DNA from: a bacterium | GTDB taxonomy: Bacteria > Pseudomonadota > Alphaproteobacteria > Caulobacterales > Hyphomonadaceae | NCBI GenBank assembly: GCA_030824255.1 | Contig: JAVBYB010000370.1 | Coordinates: 1 to 5,643 of the forward strand | Length of the DNA: 5,643 bases | Reading direction: 5' to 3' | Shown: piece after piece, positions 1 through 5,643 of the stretch | Numbering within the stretch: position 1 is the first letter of the stretch | Layout: every line of letters starts with the position of its first letter | Position numbers and translations under genes: made by a program | Notes under the pieces: generated by a model | Databases searched by the model: none | What the model saw: only the letters and a program-made list of their open reading frames with translations | What the model was told of the DNA's origin: nothing

Positions 1-118
1 CCGGCGCGCCGCCATTGGCGGCGCACGTGTCGTGCACCACCTTGGCGTCGCCCGAATACCCCTCGCCACAGCCGCCAAGCAGGCTGGCCAGCGCGATAGA
101 GACAACGGCTATCCGCAT
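1..118 (-). CDS. Small lipoprotein, N-terminal fragment (cut by window edge)
   Basis: An ATG at 118 opens a frame of 39 codons that runs off the left edge. It begins MRIAVVSIALASLLGGC, a textbook lipoprotein signal peptide: Arg at position 2, a hydrophobic stretch, then lipobox L-G-G-C with Cys17 as the lipidation site and Gly at +2. This predicts an outer-membrane lipoprotein. The visible mature part is G-E-G-Y-S-G-D-A-K-V-V-H-D-T-C and then A-A-N-G-G-A-P, with one further Cys at residue 32. The family cannot be named from this fragment. The start lies one nucleotide past the TGA of the DUF885 gene upstream (TGA-T-ATG), with only a weak purine stretch before it, so translation is probably coupled to that gene. 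The signal peptide is convincing; whether the protein works with the DUF885 enzymes is unknown. Confidence 0.8.
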   Translation of the reverse strand, partial: MRIAVVSIALASLLGGCGEGYSGDAKVVHDTCAANGGAP

Positions 119-119
119 A

Positions 120-1955
120 TCAGCTCGCCTTCACGGTTTCGATCCAGCGCTTCACCCGCGCCTCCAGAACCGGCAGCGGCAGCGAGCCCCCGCCCAGCAC
201 CGTATCGTGGAAACCGCCCATCGTGAACTTGTCGCCAAGCTCCTGCTGGGCCAGTGCGCGCAGTTCCTGGATCTTCAGCATCCCGATCTTGTAAGCCGTC
301 GCCTGCCCCGGCCACACAATGTAGCGGCGCACTTCCGATTCAACGGCGCCGCGCGGCGTCGGACCATTCGCGAGGAAGTAGTCAACGGCCTGCTGCTCGG
401 TCCAGCCCTTGGAATGGATACCGGTATCCACCACAAGCCGGATCGCGCGCCAGATCTCCGCGCCCAGACGGCCAAAGTCCGAATACGGATCTACGTAGAA
501 GCCCATGTCCTTCGACAGGCTCTCCGAATAGAGGCCCCAGCCTTCCTGATACGCCGTCGAGCCATACTGCGTGCGGAATTTCGGAATCCCCGTCAGCTCC
601 TGCGCGATGGCGATCTGCATGTGGTGGCCCGGCACGCCCTCGTGATAGGCGATGGCCTCCAGTGAATAGGTCGGCATCGACTTCATGTCGGACAGGTGCG
701 CGTAGAACACGCCCGGCCGCGAACCATCCGGCGTTGGCGGGAAATAGTGCTGCGCGCCACCCGGCTCTTCCCGGAACGCTTCAACACGCTTCACCACCAG
801 GTCGGCCTTCGGCAGGATACCGAAATATTCCGGCAGCTTCGCCTCCATCGCCGTCAGATAGTCTTCCGACATCTTGATGTATTTCGCGCGGCCCGCGTCA
901 TCGTTCGACAGCTGGAACTGCTTGTCCGTCCGCATGAAGTCGAAGAACTCGACCAGCGTGCCCGTGAAGCCCACCTGCTCCTTGATCTTCTCCATCTCGG
1001 CATGGATGCGCGCGACTTCCTTCAGGCCGATGTCGTGGATCTCGTTGGCCGTCAGCGTCGTCGTCGTCTGCTGCGCCAGCGCGTTGTCGTAGAACGCCAC
1101 GCCGTCCTTCAGCGCCGACGCGCCCGTCGCCAGCTCGGGCGTATTCGGCCGGTCTTCCTTCAGCCACGCCACCACGCGCTCGTAAGCCGGCTTCAGCTTG
1201 TCGACCAGCGCGGCCTGCGCTGCATCCTGCACAGCCTTGGCTTCTTCCGCGGTCAGCTTCCCGCCATCCTGCAGCGTCTTGATCTCGGCTTTCACGTCCG
1301 CCCAGATCGGCGAATCCTTGCCGGCGCCGAACGGCGCGCCCGTGATCACATTGGTCGCTTCCTGGATCGACTGGTCATAGGCAAAGCGCGGCGCGCGATT
1401 GCCTTCCGCCGCCGCCAGCTTCGCCAGCTCCACAGCCTGGTCCATCACCCGGCCCACTTCGCCGATACGCGAGACATAGGCGTCAAGGTCAGACTTCTCG
1501 GACACGGCGTGGAAGCTGATCACGAAGTTCGGAAGGAAAACGTGCGGGCCATCCTTCACGAACACGTAGGGCGAGCGGCGGAACTTCGCCGCCTTCTCTT
1601 CCATGTCCAGCGACAGCGCCCAGATATCGAACGATGTGCGAGCCTCGGCATCCAGCTTCGCCGGATCGAACTTTTCTTTCATCTCCGCAACAGATGCGCG
1701 GCGCCACTCCAGCTTCTTGTCGATCGCCGCTTCGCTGTAATCGTCCAGCTTGTCGTACTGATCCTTGCGCCCCTGGAAGGTGAGCCCGATCGGGCTCATC
1801 TGCAGTTCTTCTTCATACTCGGCGTCAAACCAGGCGGTCAGGTCCGCGCTGATCTTGGCGACCTCATCCGCCGTCGGCGCCACAGCCACCGGCTCGCCCG
1901 GCTGGCACGCTGCCAGCGCAATCAGTGACACCGCCGCTGTAAAAAGGACTCGCAT
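120..1955 (-). CDS. DUF885 family lipoprotein, putative zinc metallopeptidase (paralogue A)
   Basis: Complete gene of 611 aa. The start is the ATG at 1955, because GGGAG lies 6 nt upstream and it gives a compact lipoprotein signal MRVLFTAAVSLIALAAC (lipobox L-A-A-C, Cys17, Gln at +2). A TTG five codons earlier would place the ribosome binding site inside the gene. The mature protein is one DUF885 domain, from about residue 30 to the C-terminus. Motifs seen: Q-Q-T-T-T-T near 295-300 followed by E-I-H (305-307); D-G-S-R-P-G (410-415); H-E-G-V-P-G-H-H (438-445); E-G-W-G-L-Y-S-E (471-478); W-P-G-Q-A-T-A-Y-K (548-556); F-H-D-T-V (582-586). By analogy with gluzincin peptidases, H438, H444 or H445, and E471 or E478 would bind zinc, with E439 as general base. 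That role is inferred; the family's substrate is not established. Length is normal for the family. It is the last of three tandem paralogues and is nearly identical to B around the active site. Confidence 0.93.
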   Translation of the reverse strand: MRVLFTAAVSLIALAACQPGEPVAVAPTADEVAKISADLTAWFDAEYEEELQMSPIGLTFQGRKDQYDKLDDYSEAAIDKKLEWRRASVAEMKEKFDPAKLDAEARTSFDIWALSLDMEEKAAKFRRSPYVFVKDGPHVFLPNFVISFHAVSEKSDLDAYVSRIGEVGRVMDQAVELAKLAAAEGNRAPRFAYDQSIQEATNVITGAPFGAGKDSPIWADVKAEIKTLQDGGKLTAEEAKAVQDAAQAALVDKLKPAYERVVAWLKEDRPNTPELATGASALKDGVAFYDNALAQQTTTTLTANEIHDIGLKEVARIHAEMEKIKEQVGFTGTLVEFFDFMRTDKQFQLSNDDAGRAKYIKMSEDYLTAMEAKLPEYFGILPKADLVVKRVEAFREEPGGAQHYFPPTPDGSRPGVFYAHLSDMKSMPTYSLEAIAYHEGVPGHHMQIAIAQELTGIPKFRTQYGSTAYQEGWGLYSESLSKDMGFYVDPYSDFGRLGAEIWRAIRLVVDTGIHSKGWTEQQAVDYFLANGPTPRGAVESEVRRYIVWPGQATAYKIGMLKIQELRALAQQELGDKFTMGGFHDTVLGGGSLPLPVLEARVKRWIETVKAS

Positions 1956-1961
1956 TCGTCT

Positions 1962-1966
1962 CTCCC
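1962..1966 (-). promoter_or_regulatory. Ribosome binding site of paralogue A
   Basis: On the minus strand the sequence before the ATG at 1955 reads GAGGGAGAGACGA. The GGGAG core leaves a 6-nt spacer to the start codon, which is near ideal. It decides the start in favour of ATG 1955 over the in-frame TTG at 1970. The inverted-repeat element at 1974-2059 ends only a few bases upstream, so its folding could affect ribosome access. Confidence 0.75.
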
Positions 1967-1979
1967 TCAATCTGGGACC

Positions 1980-1997
1980 GCCGGGCTCCGGCCCGGC
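1980..1997. repeat. Palindromic unit 1 (A-proximal hairpin)
   Basis: Perfect 7-bp stem GCCGGGC (1980-1986) with GCCCGGC (1991-1997) and the loop TCCG on the plus strand. It sits 13 bases upstream of the GGGAG of paralogue A. It is half of the larger inverted-repeat element. Confidence 0.75.
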
Positions 1998-2035
1998 ATT
2001 CTAAACTCAGGGATAGCGTGCCTGACGGTCCGCCT

Positions 2036-2053
2036 GCCGGGCAGGAGCCCGGC
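2036..2053. repeat. Palindromic unit 2 (B-proximal hairpin)
   Basis: Perfect 7-bp stem GCCGGGC (2036-2042) with GCCCGGC (2047-2053) and the loop AGGA on the plus strand. It begins 10 bases after the stop codon of paralogue B in the direction of transcription. A competing stem is possible between CCTGCC (2033-2038) and GGCAGG (2040-2045). A 3'-end-stabilising role for B mRNA is possible but unproven. Confidence 0.72.
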
Positions 2054-2063
2054 TGTCCCGAAT

Positions 2064-3896
2064 TCAACCCGCCTTCACCTTCTCGATCCACCGCTTCACC
2101 CGCGCCTCCAGCACCGGCAGCGGCAGCGCGCCGCCGCTCAGCACCGTGTCGTGGAAGCCGGCCATCGTGAACTTCGCGCCAAGCTCGCGCTGCGCCAGTC
2201 CGCGCAGCTCCTGGATCTTGATCATGCCGATCTTGTAGGACGTCGCCTGCCCCGGCCACACGAAATAGCGGCGGATCTCGGACCGGATGGCGTCCTCCGG
2301 CGTCGGCGAGTTGTCCATGAAGTATTTGACGGCCTGCTCCTGCGTCCACCCCTTGGAATGGATGCCCGTGTCCACCACCAGCCGCACCGCGCGCCACATC
2401 TCGTTGTTGAGGCGGCCCATGTCGGAATACGGATCGGTATAGAAGCCGCCCATCTCCTTCGCGAGTATCTCGGTATATAGCGCCCACCCCTCGGCATACG
2501 CCGTCGAGTTGTACTGCGTGCGGAACTTCGGAATCCCCGTCAGCTCCTGCGCGATGGCGATCTGCATGTGATGGCCCGGCAGCGCCTCATGATAAGTTGT
2601 GCTCTCAAGGTCCCACATCGGCATCGCCGTCGTGTCGAGCAGGTGCACGTAATAGATGCCGGGTCGCGATCCATCGATCGATGGCGGGTAATAGTGCTGC
2701 ACGCCGCCCGCTTCCTCGCGGAAGGACTCGACACGCTTCACCACCAGCGGGGCCTTCGGCATGATCCCGAAATACTCCGGCAACCGCTTGCGCATGCCCT
2801 CCACATAATCGTCCGCCTGCTTCAGGTAGGCGGCGCGGCCATCATCCGTGTTCGGCTGGTAGAATTCCTTGCCCTCGCGCATGTCCTTGAACATCGCCGT
2901 CAGGTCGCCCTTGAAGCCGACATTCTCGCGAATGGTCTCCATCTCGGCCCGAATGCGCGCGACTTCCTTGAGACCCAGCTCGTGGATCTCATCAGCCGTC
3001 ATGCTCGTGGTGGTCTGCTGTTCAAGCGCGACATTGTAATACGCCGCCCCATCCGGCAGCGCGCTCACGCCCTTCGCATCCGTGCTGGCATTCGCCTTGT
3101 CGCTTTCCAGCCAGGCGACTATTCGCTCATAGGCCGGCTTGATTGCCGTGGTCAGCGTCTCGCGCGCCGTCGCCTCATAGGCCTTCGCTTCGTCCGCGGT
3201 GATCGTGCCCGCATCCTGCAGCGTCTTCGTCTTGGCTTTCAGATCCGCCAGCAGCGGCGAGTCTGCTCCCGCGCCAAACGGCGCGCCGGTGATGATGTTG
3301 CCCGCTTCCTCGATCACCTGCTCGTAGGAGAACAGCGGCGGCCGCACGCCCGCGTCCGCAGACAGCTTCGCCTGCGCGATCGTCTGGTCGATCGCCATCG
3401 GGATCGCCGCAAGGCGCGCCACATAGGCGTCCATGTCCGCCTTCTCGCTGACCTCGTGGAAATTGATCATGAAGGCCGGCAGGAAGACCGGCACCGAGTC
3501 CCGGATGAAGGTGTAGGGATGGCGACGAAACTTGTCGGACTTGTCCGCCTGGTCCAGCTGTAACGCCCACATGTCGAACGACGTCCTCGACTCGTCATCC
3601 AGCATCGCAGGATCGAACTTAGCCTTCATCTCCGTCACGCTCTCGCGCAGCCAGGCGAGGTTCCTGTCCCTGGCCGCCTCGCTCATGTCGTCGAGCTTGT
3701 CGTTCTGGTCCTTGCGCCCCTGCATGGTGAGCTGCATCGGGCTCATCTGCAGGCTCTCTTCGTACTCGGCATCGAGATATGCGTTCAGCTCCGCGCTCAC
3801 CTTCGCAATCTCCTCCGCCGTCGGCACCGCCGGCGTTTCAGGCCCCGAACACGCCGCCATCAGCGCCATGAATCCAGCCGCAAACAACAGTCTCAT
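2064..3896 (-). CDS. DUF885 family lipoprotein, putative zinc metallopeptidase (paralogue B)
   Basis: Complete gene of 610 aa. The ATG at 3896 is preferred: GGAG lies 6 nt upstream, and the product starts MRLLFAAGFMALMAAC, directly comparable with paralogue A (Cys16 as lipidation site, Ser at +2, Met instead of Leu at -3 of the lipobox). An in-frame ATG at 3908 is the alternative. Longer extensions would overlap the end of paralogue C and lose the signal-peptide shape. Motifs: Q-Q-T-T-T-S then E-I-H; D-G-S-R-P-G; H-E-A-L-P-G-H-H (436-443); E-G-W-A-L-Y-T-E (469-476); W-P-G-Q-A-T-S-Y-K from 547; F-H-D-T-V from 581. All presumed metal and catalytic residues are present, so it should be active. 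It differs from A and C by one extra Gly in the loop K-E-M-G-G-F-Y-T-D-P, and by S-V-P where the others have G-P-H in the N-terminal half. The 53-nt gap after C suggests co-transcription. Confidence 0.93.
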   Translation of the reverse strand: MRLLFAAGFMALMAACSGPETPAVPTAEEIAKVSAELNAYLDAEYEESLQMSPMQLTMQGRKDQNDKLDDMSEAARDRNLAWLRESVTEMKAKFDPAMLDDESRTSFDMWALQLDQADKSDKFRRHPYTFIRDSVPVFLPAFMINFHEVSEKADMDAYVARLAAIPMAIDQTIAQAKLSADAGVRPPLFSYEQVIEEAGNIITGAPFGAGADSPLLADLKAKTKTLQDAGTITADEAKAYEATARETLTTAIKPAYERIVAWLESDKANASTDAKGVSALPDGAAYYNVALEQQTTTSMTADEIHELGLKEVARIRAEMETIRENVGFKGDLTAMFKDMREGKEFYQPNTDDGRAAYLKQADDYVEGMRKRLPEYFGIMPKAPLVVKRVESFREEAGGVQHYYPPSIDGSRPGIYYVHLLDTTAMPMWDLESTTYHEALPGHHMQIAIAQELTGIPKFRTQYNSTAYAEGWALYTEILAKEMGGFYTDPYSDMGRLNNEMWRAVRLVVDTGIHSKGWTQEQAVKYFMDNSPTPEDAIRSEIRRYFVWPGQATSYKIGMIKIQELRGLAQRELGAKFTMAGFHDTVLSGGALPLPVLEARVKRWIEKVKAG

Positions 3897-3902
3897 CGTC
3901 CG

Positions 3903-3906
3903 CTCC
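3903..3906 (-). promoter_or_regulatory. Ribosome binding site of paralogue B
   Basis: GGAG on the minus strand with a 6-nt spacer to the ATG at 3896, the same spacing as in paralogue A. It overlaps the alternative upstream ATG at 3908 (ATGGAG), which itself has only a weak purine stretch before it. This favours initiation at 3896. Confidence 0.6.
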
Positions 3907-3949
3907 ATACCGTCTCGCCGTCCGGTGAGCCCCCGCCCTGGTCTCTCGC

Positions 3950-5643
3950 TCAGCCCGCAGCCTTTACAGTCTTCACCCAAGCTCTCACGCGCTCATCCAG
4001 CACCGGCAGCGGCATGGAACCGCCTCCGATCACCGTGTCGTGGAAGGCCTTGATGTCAAACCTGTCGCCCAGCTCCTTCTGCGCTTCGGCGCGCAGTTGC
4101 TGTATGCGGATCATGCCGATCTTGTAGGTCGTCGCCTGGCCCGGCCACAGCAGGAAGCGCTGCACCTCGCTCTTGATCGAGCTCACAGGACGCGCCGAGT
4201 TCGCCATCGCCCAGGCGACAGCCTCCTCTTCCGTCCAGCCTTTCGCATGAAGCCCCGTGTCCAGCACCAGCCGCACCGACCGCCAAAGCTCGGAGTTCAG
4301 CCGTCCGAAATCATTGTACGGGTCCGTGAACATGCCCATCTCCTTGCCGAGCTCCTCGGCATAGAGACCCCAGCCTTCGGAGAAGGCCGAGTAGCCATAC
4401 TGCGTCCTGAATAGCGGGATATCCGTCAGCTCGTTTTGAATCGCGATCTGCATGTGATGGCCCGGCACCGCCTCGTGATAGGCAAGGCTCTCCAGCGCCC
4501 ACAAAGATACCGCGCTCATGTCGATCAGGTGCGCGTAGAAGATGCCCGGCTGCTTCCCGTCCGGCGTCGGGCCGTTGTAGTGCGCGGCGCCGCCCGGCTG
4601 CTCCCGGAACGCCTCGACACGCTTCACCACCACCGGCGCCTTGGGCAACCGCCCGAACGCCTCAGGCAGCTTCTTGTACATCACCTCGATATAGCCCTCG
4701 GCGGCCTTCAGGTACTGCGCCCGGCCCTCATCCGTGTTCGGCAGGTAGAACTGCTTGTCCGACCGCATGAACTCGAAGAACGCCGCCTTGTCGCCCTTGA
4801 AGCCGGTCGCCTCACGGATCTTGTCCATTTCCGCATGGATACGCTCGACTTCCTTGAGCCCCAGCTCATGGATCTCGTCCGCCGTCATGTCGGTCGTCGT
4901 CTGCGTCTTCAGCGCGACGTTGTAGAACTCCGTCCCGTTCGGCAGCGTCAGCGCGCCGACCTTGCCCGAAGGCGCATTGACGCCGTCTTCGCCCAGCCAC
5001 GCGACCAGCCGCTCATAAGCCGGCTTCACCTCGCCCGTCAGCGCCGTCGACGCAGCCTGCAACCAGGCCGTCTCCTGCTCCGCCGTCGCCTTGCCCGCCG
5101 TCTTCAGCGCCGCGATCTTCGCCTTGAGGTCTGCGAACAGCGGCGAATCCGCGCCCGCGCTGAACGGCGCGCCGCTGATGATATTCGTCGCCTCCCGCGC
5201 CGTGCGCTCATAGCCGAACTTCGGCGCACGAATGCCATCGGCCGCTGCCAGCTTCGCCCGCTCCGTCACCTGGTCGATCACGCCGCCGAGCTTCGAGATA
5301 CGCGAGATGTACGCATCCACGTCCGCCGGCTCGTCCACCTTGTGATAGGTGATCAGGAAGTTCGGCAGCCCCGTGTGTGGCCCGCTGAACCCGAACAGAT
5401 AGCTGTGCCGCTTCCACTGGTCGCGCAGCTCCGCCGTTTCCAGCGCATGCTCCCAGATGCCCCACGACGTCTTCGCATCGTCGTTGAGTTTCGCAGGGTC
5501 GACCTGCGCCTTCATGTCGGCGACGCTCTGCCGCCGCCACTCGAGCTGCTTCAGCGCGCCCGCTTCGGAGTAATCACCCAGCTCGCCATAGAGCTCCTTC
5601 CGCCCCAGCTGCGTGAGGTCGAGCGGATTCATCTGCAGCTCTT
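3950..5643 (-). CDS. DUF885 family protein, putative zinc metallopeptidase (paralogue C), N-terminus cut by window edge
   Basis: The reading frame is open to the right edge. The Met codon at 5632 is not the start: the codons before it read E-L-Q, matching the internal E-L-Q-M of paralogue A (residues 50-53). About 50 residues, including the presumed lipoprotein signal, are therefore missing. About 563 residues are visible. Numbering from that Met: H-E-A-V-P-G-H-H at 386-393, E-G-W-G-L-Y-A-E at 419-426, W-P-G-Q-A-T-T-Y-K from 496, and F-H-D-T-V from 530. The domain is intact and presumably functional as a periplasmic metallopeptidase-like enzyme, though substrate and reaction are unknown for the family. 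It is the most divergent of the three: K-T-Q-T-T-T-D replaces the Q-Q-T-T-T block, and the active-site helix continues I-A-I-Q-N-E-L rather than I-A-I-A-Q-E-L. It is the first DUF885 gene of the visible array, 53 nt upstream of B. Confidence 0.93.
   Translation of the reverse strand, partial: ELQMNPLDLTQLGRKELYGELGDYSEAGALKQLEWRRQSVADMKAQVDPAKLNDDAKTSWGIWEHALETAELRDQWKRHSYLFGFSGPHTGLPNFLITYHKVDEPADVDAYISRISKLGGVIDQVTERAKLAAADGIRAPKFGYERTAREATNIISGAPFSAGADSPLFADLKAKIAALKTAGKATAEQETAWLQAASTALTGEVKPAYERLVAWLGEDGVNAPSGKVGALTLPNGTEFYNVALKTQTTTDMTADEIHELGLKEVERIHAEMDKIREATGFKGDKAAFFEFMRSDKQFYLPNTDEGRAQYLKAAEGYIEVMYKKLPEAFGRLPKAPVVVKRVEAFREQPGGAAHYNGPTPDGKQPGIFYAHLIDMSAVSLWALESLAYHEAVPGHHMQIAIQNELTDIPLFRTQYGYSAFSEGWGLYAEELGKEMGMFTDPYNDFGRLNSELWRSVRLVLDTGLHAKGWTEEEAVAWAMANSARPVSSIKSEVQRFLLWPGQATTYKIGMIRIQQLRAEAQKELGDRFDIKAFHDTVIGGGSMPLPVLDERVRAWVKTVKAAG

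Larger units (their letters stand above)
1974..2059. repeat. REPIN/BIME-like element: paired inverted palindromes between B and A
   Basis: This 86-bp element fills most of the 108-nt gap between paralogues B and A. The outer 25 bp at each end (1974-1998 and 2035-2059) are inverted copies that match at 23 of 25 positions; the mismatches are at arm positions 6 and 17. Each arm contains its own perfect 7-bp palindrome, GCCGGGC then four bases then GCCCGGC. The spacer (1999-2034) is 36 bp. Two self-palindromic units in opposite orientation is the layout of REPIN or BIME elements known from other bacteria. In RNA it could fold as two short hairpins or as one long one. No T-run follows, so it is not a classical terminator. 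No clear target-site duplication is visible. Whether it belongs to a genome-wide family cannot be judged from one copy. Confidence 0.75.

Noticed and set aside
15..665. Plus-strand frame of about 216 codons at the left edge
   Set aside because: It overlaps the 3' end of paralogue A and the lipoprotein gene, both of which have strong independent support on the minus strand.
1056..1067. CGT triplet run resembling a microsatellite
   Set aside because: It encodes the conserved T-T-T-T block of paralogue A, which is T-T-T in the other copies, so protein conservation and codon bias explain it.
696..1928. Long open frame on the plus strand (about 410 codons)
   Set aside because: It lies wholly antisense to paralogue A. 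Its translation is Arg/Leu-rich with no recognisable motif, as expected opposite a GC-rich gene.
1956..1970. TTG at 1970 as the start of paralogue A
   Set aside because: It would put the GGGAG ribosome binding site inside the gene and add Arg-rich residues before an already complete signal peptide.
1974..2059. Rho-independent terminator between B and A
   Set aside because: GC-rich stems are present, but no T-run follows on either strand.
2568..3563. Long open frame on the plus strand (about 331 codons)
   Set aside because: Antisense shadow of paralogue B, with the same Arg/His-rich composition as the frame opposite A. There is no supporting domain or plausible start context.
3897..3980. TTG at 3980 as the start of paralogue B
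   Set aside because: It would overlap the end of paralogue C and place a 28-residue polar extension before a good lipoprotein signal. ATG 3896 has the better ribosome binding site and matches paralogue A in layout.

Overview
The window is a high-GC bacterial segment in which essentially all coding is on the minus strand. Reading in the direction of transcription (right to left) there are three consecutive, clearly paralogous genes of the DUF885 family, followed by the first 39 codons of a fourth, unrelated lipoprotein gene that runs off the left edge. DUF885 proteins (Pfam PF05960) are putative zinc-peptidase-like lipoproteins of unknown substrate. The GC content, codon use and arrays of DUF885 lipoproteins would fit an alphaproteobacterium, perhaps of the Caulobacterales/Hyphomonadaceae type, but no marker gene in the window settles this.

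Layout: paralogue C (3950 to the right edge) lacks only its N-terminus, about 50 residues judging from the other two. After a 53-nt gap comes paralogue B (2064-3896, 610 aa), then a 108-nt gap, then paralogue A (120-1955, 611 aa). One nucleotide beyond A's stop codon, a small lipoprotein begins (1-118, truncated). A and B carry typical lipoprotein signal peptides with a lipobox Cys at residues 17 and 16, and no Asp at +2. All complete products are therefore predicted to be lipid-anchored, probably to the outer membrane facing the periplasm. The tight spacing suggests a single transcript.

All three paralogues keep every motif that looks catalytic: the H-E-x-x-P-G-H-H block, an E-G-W-x-L-Y-x-E block 26 residues later, the W-P-G-Q-A-T-x-Y-K block and a C-terminal F-H-D-T-V block. 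None looks like a decaying copy. They probably act side by side as periplasmic peptidases or related metallo-hydrolases with different substrate preferences; this is inference.

The most notable non-coding feature is an 86-bp element (1974-2059) that fills most of the gap between B and A. It consists of two 25-bp arms in inverted orientation (23 of 25 positions match), each itself a small palindrome, separated by 36 bp. That is the architecture of a REPIN/BIME-type paired extragenic palindrome. It lies just after B's stop codon and just before A's ribosome binding site, so it could set the expression of A relative to B and C. A second notable signal is a 69-nt near-identical patch shared by A and B over the putative active-site helix, with much more divergent flanks, which suggests gene conversion.
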